Shown here piece by piece: positions 22,507 to 29,613 of a DNA stretch of 30,382 bases. Position 1 is the first letter of the stretch. Each line of letters begins with the position of its first letter. This stretch comes from Clostridium sp. 28_12 (GTDB lineage: Bacteria; Bacillota; Clostridia; TANB77; CAG-508), in the NCBI GenBank assembly GCA_001916055.1, contig MNRR01000004.1:1-30382 (forward strand), read 5' to 3'. The position numbers were made by a program, and so were the translations under genes. Below the pieces are notes generated by a model. The model was not told where the DNA came from, ran no database searches, and saw only the letters and a list, made by a program, of their open reading frames with translations.

Positions 22507-23768
22507 TAATGTTTTTAGTATATTATTTGTCAGTAGGAGTTGTTGGAAAATTTACAGTTTCATTAAACGAGAAAATTATAAATCTATTAGGAAGCACAAC
22601 AAATACAGTGCTAAATAATATAGGGATTGCAAATTGGTTGAATAGTTTAATTGTAGATGGAATAATTTCAGGAGTAGGTTCAGTACTAAGTTTTATTCCA
22701 CAATTGATTATATTATTTACATGTATTTCAATTTTAGAAACAACAGGTTATATGTCAAGAATCGCATTATTGCTTGATAGAATATTTAGAAAAATCGGAC
22801 TAAGTGGAAAAAGTTTAATACCATTTATTATAGGAACAGGTTGTAGTGTACCTGGAATTATGGGAACAAGAATAATAGAAAATCAAAATGAAAGAGAAAT
22901 GACAGCTATATTAACACCTTTTATTCCATGTAGTGCTAAACTACCAATAATAACAGTGTTTTCAAGCTATTTCTTTAAACAAAATTCTGGATTAATTGCG
23001 GTTTCTCTATACTTCTTAGCAATAATTATAATAATTTTAAGTGCCTTAGTAATGAAAAAACTTATATATACAAATATAAATAATACATATATTTCTGAAC
23101 TGCCAGAATATAAAATTCCAAACATTAAATATGTTTTTAGAGATGTATTTGACAAAGTAGTTGCTTTTATAAAAAGAGCAGGAAGCATCATACTTGTATG
23201 TTCTATAATAATATGGTTTTTACTATCTTTCTCATTAAAACTAGAATATGGTGTAAATATTGAAGATAGTATATTAGCCTCAATAGGAAAAATAATAGCA
23301 TGGATTTTCTATCCAATGCTAGGAATAAATAGTTGGGAAGTAACAGTTTCTACTATTCAAGGCTTAATTGCAAAAGAACAGGTGATTTCTTCTATGTCTG
23401 TAATTATGGGGTTCTCTGAAAAAACAGGATTAAACGAGTATTTTACGCCGTTATCAGCATATTCATTTATGGTATTTAATCTTTTTAGTGCACCGTGTTT
23501 TGGAGCAATAGGTGCAATGCAAAAAGAATTAGGAAGTGTAAAGAAAACAATTAGAGTAGTATGCTTTCAGATTACATTTGCATGGTGTTTTGCAACACTA
23601 ATAAAACAATTAGGAATTAATTTGATTTTGATATCTGGAATGATACTTGGACTTATAAAAATATTCAAAATAACTAAAAATTCAAATCAAAAGACAAAAA
23701 AAGAATGCAGAGGGTGTCCGTATTGTAAAGATTGTGAGCAAAGAGAATTAGCGCAAATTAAAGATTGA
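22497..23768 (+). CDS. feoB: FeoB membrane domain, separate ORF after a frameshift
   Basis: 423 residues holding the polytopic part of FeoB: AIIMFLVYYLSVGVVGKF as first helix, GTGCSVPGIMGTR (first gate/nucleobinding motif) and PFIPCSAKLPI (second gate motif), GLIAKEQVISS and FSAPCFGAIGAMQKEL, and a Cys-rich tail CRGCPYCKDC that could bind metal. Its ATG overlaps the GTPase ORF's stop by 10 bases and has no ribosome site, so separate translation would depend on coupling. FeoB split into two chains would be unusual; a broken gene or sequence error is likelier. Together the two ORFs are about 670 residues, the usual FeoB length. Confidence 0.88.
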   Translation: MAIIMFLVYYLSVGVVGKFTVSLNEKIINLLGSTTNTVLNNIGIANWLNSLIVDGIISGVGSVLSFIPQLIILFTCISILETTGYMSRIALLLDRIFRKIGLSGKSLIPFIIGTGCSVPGIMGTRIIENQNEREMTAILTPFIPCSAKLPIITVFSSYFFKQNSGLIAVSLYFLAIIIIILSALVMKKLIYTNINNTYISELPEYKIPNIKYVFRDVFDKVVAFIKRAGSIILVCSIIIWFLLSFSLKLEYGVNIEDSILASIGKIIAWIFYPMLGINSWEVTVSTIQGLIAKEQVISSMSVIMGFSEKTGLNEYFTPLSAYSFMVFNLFSAPCFGAIGAMQKELGSVKKTIRVVCFQITFAWCFATLIKQLGINLILISGMILGLIKIFKITKNSNQKTKKECRGCPYCKDCEQRELAQIKD

Positions 23769-23793
23769 AATGTGGTACAATATATGTTAAAAT
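23765..23793 (+). promoter_or_regulatory. Putative promoter of the rRNA methyltransferase gene
   Basis: TTGAAA (23765-23770), 17-base spacer, TAAAAT (23788-23793), overlapping the stop of the feoB ORF. Confidence 0.5.
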
Positions 23794-23812
23794 ACTTGTG
23801 GAAGGAAAGTAG

Positions 23813-24709
23813 TTGAAAATGGAAAAACAAATACCAGAATTTTTGAAGACGATGTTAATAGAACAATACGGAGAAGAAATTGCAAATAAAATAATAGATG
23901 GATATTCAAAGCAAAGATATGTAACTTTGCGTGCAAATACAATAAAAGCAACTAATGAAGAGATAAAAAAAGAACTAAAAAATTCAAATATAGAATATAA
24001 GGAAATTGAATGGTATAAAGATGCATTAATAATAAAAAATGTAAAAGAAAATGAAATAAGAAAAATGCCAATATATGAAGATGGTAAAATATATTTACAA
24101 AGTTTATCATCAATGTTGCCGCCAATTGTTTTAGAACCAAAAGAAGGAGAAAACATACTTGATATGGCGGCAGCACCAGGTGGAAAGACCACCCAAATTG
24201 CAGCAATAACAGATAATGATTCTTACATAACAGCATGTGAAAAAAATAAAATAAGGGCAGAAAGATTAAAATATAATTTGCAAAAACAAGGAGTAACTTG
24301 TACTAATGTTATGACAGAAGATGCAAGACAATTAAGTGATTATTTCTCATTTGACAAAATTTTGCTAGATGCACCGTGCAGTGGAAGCGGAACAGAAAAT
24401 GTATTTGAAAATAATTTCTCAGAGGAATTGATTAAAAGGTCTCGTAAAGCACAAGAAAATCTATTAATGAAAGCATTAAATATTTTAAAAACGGGTGGAG
24501 AAATGATATATTCAACATGTTCAATCTTGAAAAAAGAGAATGAAGAGATAATTGAAAAAGCTTTAGAATCTAATAAAATAGAAATTATTCCTATAAAACT
24601 GGATAGCCCAATACCACTTTTACCTGTAACTGTTAGTGGTACTATATGTGTGTGCCCAACTGAATTATATGAAGGTTTTTTTGTAGCTAAACTAAAAAAA
24701 GTAAAGTAG
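23813..24709 (+). CDS. RsmB/NOP-family rRNA (cytosine-C5) methyltransferase
   Basis: 298 residues. After an N-terminal domain with RYVTLRANTIKAT come SLSSMLPPIVLEPKEGENIL, DMAAAPGGKTTQIA (SAM-binding motif I), DAPCSGSG (D186, C189; motif IV) and MIYSTCSILKKENEE with the nucleophile C236 (motif VI), the double-cysteine arrangement of the NOL1/NOP2/Sun family. It methylates a cytosine in rRNA, most likely 16S; which position is not decided, as there is no NusB-like or PUA/RsmF extension. AAGGAAAG upstream favours the TTG at 23813 (6 bases from AGGA); the ATG at 23819 is the alternative. It shares a terminator with the convergent gene downstream. Confidence 0.9.
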   Translation: MKMEKQIPEFLKTMLIEQYGEEIANKIIDGYSKQRYVTLRANTIKATNEEIKKELKNSNIEYKEIEWYKDALIIKNVKENEIRKMPIYEDGKIYLQSLSSMLPPIVLEPKEGENILDMAAAPGGKTTQIAAITDNDSYITACEKNKIRAERLKYNLQKQGVTCTNVMTEDARQLSDYFSFDKILLDAPCSGSGTENVFENNFSEELIKRSRKAQENLLMKALNILKTGGEMIYSTCSILKKENEEIIEKALESNKIEIIPIKLDSPIPLLPVTVSGTICVCPTELYEGFFVAKLKKVK

Positions 24710-24737
24710 AACTCTTTTAGAGTCACTTTACTTTTTT
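24694..24737. terminator. Bidirectional terminator between convergent genes
   Basis: AAAAAAAGTAAAGT (24694-24707) pairs with ACTTTACTTTTTT (24725-24737); an inner ACTC/GAGT hairpin lies between them. It serves the methyltransferase and the minus-strand gene ending at 24740. Confidence 0.85.
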
Positions 24738-24739
24738 GT

Positions 24740-26032
24740 TTAATCACGTCCATCATCGTTTGGTTGAACTGGGGTAGTATTATTATTTTTTGATGATTTT
24801 TCTTGTCTTGCATTTAAAACTTTTGATGTTGATTTTGCAACAATTTCCTGCTGATGAGGTGAACAAAGTTTTAATGAAGATGCTATTTCTGTCAAGGCAC
24901 TAATGTCTAATTCGCCTTGAGCAACAGAGTTAGTTATAGTAAAAAAATAGTCTAAAACAGAATCTCTGGTTCCTGGACTCATTTTTTCTAGTTGACTATT
25001 TACATCGCTTAAGCTAGCTCCTTTTTCACCTTTTAATTGTCTTGATAGTCTTTTTGTATCTTCTGGACTTAATTCATTACTGTATGTTTTTACAGTATGA
25101 ACGAAAAGTTCGATATCGTCTTTGTCCAAAGTTTTAAATCTTTGTGTTTGTGGAATATTGAAAGTACCTAATTCATCAAAGGTTTGAGCAGATTTTTTTG
25201 CAATATCTTCTATTAATGAATTTCTTATAAGTTCTTTTTCAGAATCATCAAATTGACGGTAATTTTTACCCTTACTATCATATTCTTTTGAAATAGTCTT
25301 ATATTCTTTTTGAGCTAAAAATGGTAAATTAGCTTCAAACATATCAAGAGAAGACACAAGTTTTGTTAATGTAGGAAGCCTAGGAGTACCATATTTCATG
25401 CAGTCTAAAGCAGTTCTTTTGGCTACGATATCCATTATTTTATCAGATATGTTTTTTGTTCTATTTTCTATATTTAATTGAGAAATCAATTCAACAATAG
25501 CAGTATCTTCTAATGAATCACAAGAATTGTAAATTTTTGATAATTGTGATAGAATTGAATCTTCTTTTGCTTTAGTTCTTCTAGTTTGTTCTTCTTCTAC
25601 CATTTTTTCAATTTGAGATTTTTGTTCTTTTTTTATATCTTCATCTGGTATTTGTTCTACTATTTTTTGAGCAGTATCAGTACTGATGTCTGTATTTTTA
25701 ATAATACCACTTATTTCTTTAGAAGATAAATCAGTTGATTCAACAGCTGAAAGTACAGCTTCTTCTGATTTTAAATCTGGAAGTTGCTTTATTATTTTTA
25801 CTATATCAGAATCTTTTAAATCAGTATTTTTTTGTAATTTGCTTAGAAATTCTCCAATAGGCATTTGTGGATTATTCTTAATTTCTTCAATTGCAGCATT
25901 TACAGCTCTAATAGATGCTTCTTTTTCAGATTCACTTTCTTCAAATGCTGATTGAACATTATCGACTCTTTCTTGTAACTTGTTTTCAGCCGATGTATTG
26001 GTGTTTTTTAATAATTTATTTAATATACTCAT
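24740..26032 (-). CDS. Unknown helical cytoplasmic protein
   Basis: 430 residues, not recognised. It is acidic and helical with no signal peptide or membrane segment. The N-terminal 200 residues contain weak internal repetition of 30-40-residue units around SxxI/Lxxxx and 'DLSSKEISGIIKNTDISTDT' type phrases (LKDSDIVKIIKQLPDLKSEE, LSSKEISGIIKNTDI, DTAQKIVEQIPDED), suggesting a helical-repeat scaffold. The C-terminus (NNNTTPVQPNDDGRD) is disordered. GGAAGGGAA precedes the ATG. It stands alone with its own consensus promoter, divergent from the flippase-like gene. No function is proposed. Confidence 0.7.
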   Translation of the reverse strand: MSILNKLLKNTNTSAENKLQERVDNVQSAFEESESEKEASIRAVNAAIEEIKNNPQMPIGEFLSKLQKNTDLKDSDIVKIIKQLPDLKSEEAVLSAVESTDLSSKEISGIIKNTDISTDTAQKIVEQIPDEDIKKEQKSQIEKMVEEEQTRRTKAKEDSILSQLSKIYNSCDSLEDTAIVELISQLNIENRTKNISDKIMDIVAKRTALDCMKYGTPRLPTLTKLVSSLDMFEANLPFLAQKEYKTISKEYDSKGKNYRQFDDSEKELIRNSLIEDIAKKSAQTFDELGTFNIPQTQRFKTLDKDDIELFVHTVKTYSNELSPEDTKRLSRQLKGEKGASLSDVNSQLEKMSPGTRDSVLDYFFTITNSVAQGELDISALTEIASSLKLCSPHQQEIVAKSTSKVLNARQEKSSKNNNTTPVQPNDDGRD

Positions 26033-26063
26033 TAAAATTCCCTTCCTTTCATGTACTTATCTA

Positions 26064-26092
26064 ATTATAACTTCATATTGAGATTTAGTCAA
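26064..26092 (-). promoter_or_regulatory. Consensus minus-strand promoter
   Basis: On the minus strand TTGACT (26092-26087), 17 bases, TATAAT (26069-26064), driving the gene that ends at 24740. Confidence 0.7.
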
Positions 26093-26127
26093 TAAAATTA
26101 AAATTTTATTAAGATGTTTTTTGTATA

Positions 26128-26156
26128 TTGTACTTATTAATTTTGTGTGATAAAAT
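26128..26156 (+). promoter_or_regulatory. Putative promoter of the flippase-like gene
   Basis: TTGTAC (26128-26133), 17-base spacer, TAAAAT (26151-26156) with extended TG (26148-26149). Confidence 0.5.
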
Positions 26157-26179
26157 ATTAAAATAATGAGGTAAAGAAA

Positions 26180-27202
26180 ATGAAGAAACAAACAAAATTA
26201 TTAATGAATTTCGCATTATTTATGCTATTAATAGTCTTAACATTTTATATTTTATTAAAAGATCAAAACATATTTGAAGTATTTGACATAATAAAATCTG
26301 CCAAAATAGAATTTATATTAATTGGAATTTTGTGTGTAGCAATCTATGTAATATGTGAAGCCGTAAATATATCAAGAACACTGACTGCATTAGGGGAAAA
26401 ATCTACATTTGTAAATAATATAAAATATGCTCTTATAGGTTTTTTCTTTAGTGCAATCACACCTGCTGCAAGTGGCGGGCAACCGATGCAAATTTATTAT
26501 ATGCATAAAAATCGAATATCTGTTGCGAATTCAACATTAGCATTATTAATAAATTTAACAAGTATGCAAATTGTAACAATTGGATTAGCATTGTTTAGTA
26601 TAATGATTAATTACCAATACATGAATAAAACATTAATTATACTATTTACAGTTGGAATATTGTTGAACTTAACAGCATTAACATTATTATTAGTTGGAAT
26701 ATTCTCAAAAAAATTATCAAGAGCATTAATAAATTTTGCAATAAAAGTATTAAAATTATTCAGAATAAGAAATATAGAAGAGAAAAAGAAAAAGCTTGAA
26801 GAGACACTATCAAAATATCAAAACAATGCAGATTATATAAAAAATAATAAAAGATTAATTTTTAGAACAATACTTACAACATTAGTACAATATGTATCAT
26901 ATTACAGTGTTACATATTGTACATATAGAGCATTAGGTTTTAAGGAACATAACATAATAGAAATAGTAACAATGCAAGCAGTATTATATGGAACAGTTTC
27001 AGGAATACCATCTCCAGGAGCTGTTGGAGTTACAGAAGGAGCATTTATTGAAATATTTAGAAACATTTATCCTCAAAGTATGATTAAGAGTGCAGTTCTA
27101 TTAAATAGAGGAATTAATTTCTATTTGCTTAATATAGTATGTGGAATAGTAACTATAATAAATCAGTTAGTTTCAAAAGACGATACAAAACAGTTAAACT
27201 AA
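26180..27202 (+). CDS. Flippase-like membrane protein (LPG synthase TM-region family, UPF0104)
   Basis: 340 residues with about eight membrane helices, the first at about residues 8-26. FFSAITPAASGGQPMQIYYM (about 88-107) and GIPSPGAVGVTEGAF (about 275-289) are the signatures of the family that includes the membrane domain of MprF (lysylphosphatidylglycerol synthase) and YbhN/AglD-like proteins, thought to move lipids or lipid-linked sugars across the membrane. The soluble aminoacyl-transferase domain of MprF is absent, so lipid translocation is the most that can be inferred. It has its own promoter; the hydrolase gene follows after 62 bases. Confidence 0.85.
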   Translation: MKKQTKLLMNFALFMLLIVLTFYILLKDQNIFEVFDIIKSAKIEFILIGILCVAIYVICEAVNISRTLTALGEKSTFVNNIKYALIGFFFSAITPAASGGQPMQIYYMHKNRISVANSTLALLINLTSMQIVTIGLALFSIMINYQYMNKTLIILFTVGILLNLTALTLLLVGIFSKKLSRALINFAIKVLKLFRIRNIEEKKKKLEETLSKYQNNADYIKNNKRLIFRTILTTLVQYVSYYSVTYCTYRALGFKEHNIIEIVTMQAVLYGTVSGIPSPGAVGVTEGAFIEIFRNIYPQSMIKSAVLLNRGINFYLLNIVCGIVTIINQLVSKDDTKQLN

Positions 27203-27264
27203 AGAGTCAGTTTAGTCGCATTTCCTCTGCTTTTATGATATAAATAAAGTGGAGGAAATTTAAT

Positions 27265-28248
27265 ATGAATAAGATAAAGAAAGTATTGACAATAATAATA
27301 GTTGCAATTATTTTAATAGGAGTGTTATTAACAGTGGGAATAGGAAACTATTTTGTTAATTATGCCATTGCAAGAAGTGGTAATGGTGGAAACAGAGAGA
27401 TAAAAGAGGAGTCTAAAATAGAAGTATTAAGTGAAGATGAGCAACTTATAGAGGATAATCGTAAATCTGCAAATGAATCTGCTCAAAATTGGGCTTCTAA
27501 TATTGTAAATAAAAAAGTTGAAATAAAAGCTGATGATGGAATTGCTTTAAGAGGAACTGAATATATAACAGACGAAAATACTGAAAATTGGGCAATTGTT
27601 TTACATGGATATAGGGCAGAACCTAAATCGGTACTAACAATTGGAGAACATTTTTCAGAAAAAGGATATAATGTATTGATTCCAAGCATGAGAGCTTGTG
27701 CAGATAGTGATGGTGAATTTGTAGGAATGGGTTGGCTTGACAAAGATGATTTGAAATGTTGGATTAATCTAGTCTTAGCAGAAAATTCTAACGCCAAAAT
27801 TATATTACATGGTTCATCAATGGGAGCAGCAACAGTATTAATGGCATCAGGAGACGAGTTGCCATCAAATGTAAATGCAATAATAGCAGATAGTGGTTAT
27901 ACCTCAGTTTGGGATATTTTTGCATCAGAGGCGAAAGCAAGATTTGGATTACCAACATTTCCAGTTTTAAATATGTTCCAAGTTGTTGCAAGAGTGAGAG
28001 TAGGCTATAATATAAAGAAAGCCTCTGCATTAGAGCAAGTAAAAAATAGTAAAACACCGATTTTATTTATACATGGTGACAAAGATGATTTTGTTCCAGA
28101 AAGTATGTGTGAGTCTTTGTATGATTCTGCTAATTGCATAAAAGATAAATTAATTATTAGCGGAGCGGGACATACAGATTCAAAATATAAAGAGCCAGAT
28201 ACTTATTATAATAAGATTTTCGAATTTATTGATAAAGTAGAAAACTAG
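27265..28248 (+). CDS. Membrane-anchored alpha/beta hydrolase
   Basis: 327 residues. One N-terminal hydrophobic helix (about 7-34) after a basic MNKIKK start should anchor the protein with the catalytic part outside. The hydrolase core has VLHGYRAEP (oxyanion region), HGSSMGAATV with nucleophile S185, GDKDDFVPESM with the acid (D274 likely) and GAGHTDS with H303: a complete Ser-Asp-His triad. Related clostridial and Bacillus proteins are annotated as extracellular or membrane-bound BAAT/dipeptidyl-type hydrolases; the substrate is unknown. GGAGG precedes the ATG. It may be cotranscribed with the flippase-like gene and ends at a good terminator. Confidence 0.87.
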   Translation: MNKIKKVLTIIIVAIILIGVLLTVGIGNYFVNYAIARSGNGGNREIKEESKIEVLSEDEQLIEDNRKSANESAQNWASNIVNKKVEIKADDGIALRGTEYITDENTENWAIVLHGYRAEPKSVLTIGEHFSEKGYNVLIPSMRACADSDGEFVGMGWLDKDDLKCWINLVLAENSNAKIILHGSSMGAATVLMASGDELPSNVNAIIADSGYTSVWDIFASEAKARFGLPTFPVLNMFQVVARVRVGYNIKKASALEQVKNSKTPILFIHGDKDDFVPESMCESLYDSANCIKDKLIISGAGHTDSKYKEPDTYYNKIFEFIDKVEN

Positions 28249-28271
28249 AAGTAAAAACTTCTGGTTTTTTT
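28247..28271 (+). terminator. Terminator after the hydrolase gene
   Basis: AGAAGT (28247-28252), loop AAAA, ACTTCT (28257-28262), then GG and a run of seven T. Confidence 0.8.
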
Positions 28272-28281
28272 ATGTTATTTA

Positions 28282-28328
28282 TTGACAAAATGTTATTTCC
28301 ATATTATAATGTTAACCATAGTTAACAT
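28282..28328 (+). promoter_or_regulatory. Perfect consensus promoter with palindromic operator
   Basis: TTGACA (28282-28287), 17-base spacer, TATAAT (28305-28310). ATGTTAAC (28309-28316) and GTTAACAT (28321-28328) are perfect inverted arms 4 bases apart; they begin on the last two bases of the -10 and cover the expected start of transcription. The next gene encodes a DtxR/MntR-fold regulator, so autoregulation is the natural reading. A TGCTGT/ACAGCA hairpin (about 28329-28373) lies in the leader. Confidence 0.8.
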
Positions 28329-28396
28329 CTGCTGTAAGTTGTCAAAAATACCAAAGCTTTTTACATGACAGCATAATGCAGAAAAAGGAGAAAGAT

Positions 28397-28852
28397 ATGA
28401 TATCAAAAGCACTAGAAGAATATTTAAAAACAATGTATGTGCTCCAAAAGCAAAATGGAAACATAAGAGTAACAGATATTGCCAATAAAATGAATTGTTC
28501 AAAACCAAGTGTAAACAAAGCACTGAATAACTTAAAGGAAGAAAAATTAGTGAAATACGAGACTTATGGAACAATAGAATTAACAGAAGATGGAGAAAGT
28601 CTTGCACAAAAAATATTAGAAGCATATGATATTGTTTATTTATTTTTAAAAGACGTACTAAATTTAGATGAAGAATCAGCAAAAAAGGAAGCAGAAAAAA
28701 TAAAACTTACAATAACAGATGAGACCATAAATAAATTAGCCAAATATGTGCATAATGTTTTAGGGTTAAGAGAATTAAATTGTAATTATGATATAAATCA
28801 AGAAAAATGTAGATGTTGTGTAAAAAGAACATCAAAAACAAGAAAGGAATAA
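28397..28852 (+). CDS. DtxR/MntR-fold regulator with C-terminal cysteine cluster
   Basis: 151 residues. The winged helix (VTDIANKMNCSKPSVNKALN, KYETYGTIELTEDG) and the following helices align with MntR/DtxR repressors. Against the B. subtilis MntR ligands D8, E11, H77, E99, E102 and H103 this protein has E8, K11, Y77, E100, K103 and L104, so most of the metal site is gone. Instead the C-terminus carries C129, C138, C140 and C141 (C-x8-C-x-CC), plus C34 in the recognition region. sufC follows after 5 bases, so it may sense Fe-S clusters or Cys-bound metal and control the SUF operon. AAGGAG (28385-28390) supports the ATG at 28397; an ATG at 28376 lacks a ribosome site. Confidence 0.82.
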   Translation: MISKALEEYLKTMYVLQKQNGNIRVTDIANKMNCSKPSVNKALNNLKEEKLVKYETYGTIELTEDGESLAQKILEAYDIVYLFLKDVLNLDEESAKKEAEKIKLTITDETINKLAKYVHNVLGLRELNCNYDINQEKCRCCVKRTSKTRKE

Positions 28853-28857
28853 GAAAA

Positions 28858-29598
28858 ATGAGTGACCAATTATTAGAAATAAAAGATTTACATGTAAATG
28901 CAGGAGAAAAAGAAATTTTAAAAGGATTAAACTTAAATATAAAAAAAGGTGAAGTTCATGTAATAATGGGACCAAATGGAGCTGGAAAATCAACACTTGC
29001 AAATGTTATATTAAATAATCCACAATATACAAAAACAAGTGGTTCAGTAGAATTTGAAGGTGAAAATATAAATAATTTAAGTACAGACCAAATTGCTAAA
29101 AAAGGAATTTTTATGTCATTCCAATTACCAGAAGAAATACCTGGAATTTCAACAATGAATTTCTTAAAATATGCAAAAAACAAAGTGACAGAGAAACCAG
29201 TTAAAATATTTGAATTTAAAGATACTGTAAAAAAATACTCAGAAGAATTAAGCATGAATCCAAAATTAATTGAGAGAAATTTAAATGTTGGATTTTCTGG
29301 TGGAGAGAAAAAGAAAAATGAAATTTTACAAATGCTTGTATTAAATCCAAAACTTGCAATATTAGATGAAACAGATTCAGGACTTGATGTTGATGCTATA
29401 AAAATAGTTTCTAAAGGTATCGAAATGTTTAAAAATGATGAAAATGGAGTATTAATTATTACTCATAATACAAGAATATTAAATCATTTAAAAGTTGATT
29501 ATGTACATGTTTTAGTAAATGGACAAATTGTAAAAACTTCAACAGCTGAATTAGCTGAAGAGATTGAAGAAACAGGATATGCACAATATAAAAAATAA
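28858..29598 (+). CDS. sufC: Fe-S cluster assembly ATPase SufC
   Basis: 246 residues. Walker A GPNGAGKST (38-46), Q-loop in MSFQLPEEIPG (about 86-96), ABC signature FSGGEKKKNE (146-155), Walker B plus D-loop LAILDETDSGLD (167-178) and switch histidine in IITHNTR are all present. SufC drives conformational changes of the SufB-SufD scaffold during cluster assembly in the cytoplasm. The ATG at 28858 follows AAGGAA; an upstream in-frame start would lie inside the regulator gene. It is 5 bases after the regulator and 15 before sufB, so the three share a transcript. Confidence 0.96.
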   Translation: MSDQLLEIKDLHVNAGEKEILKGLNLNIKKGEVHVIMGPNGAGKSTLANVILNNPQYTKTSGSVEFEGENINNLSTDQIAKKGIFMSFQLPEEIPGISTMNFLKYAKNKVTEKPVKIFEFKDTVKKYSEELSMNPKLIERNLNVGFSGGEKKKNEILQMLVLNPKLAILDETDSGLDVDAIKIVSKGIEMFKNDENGVLIITHNTRILNHLKVDYVHVLVNGQIVKTSTAELAEEIEETGYAQYKK

Positions 29599-29613
29599 AG
29601 GAAGGAAAAACTA

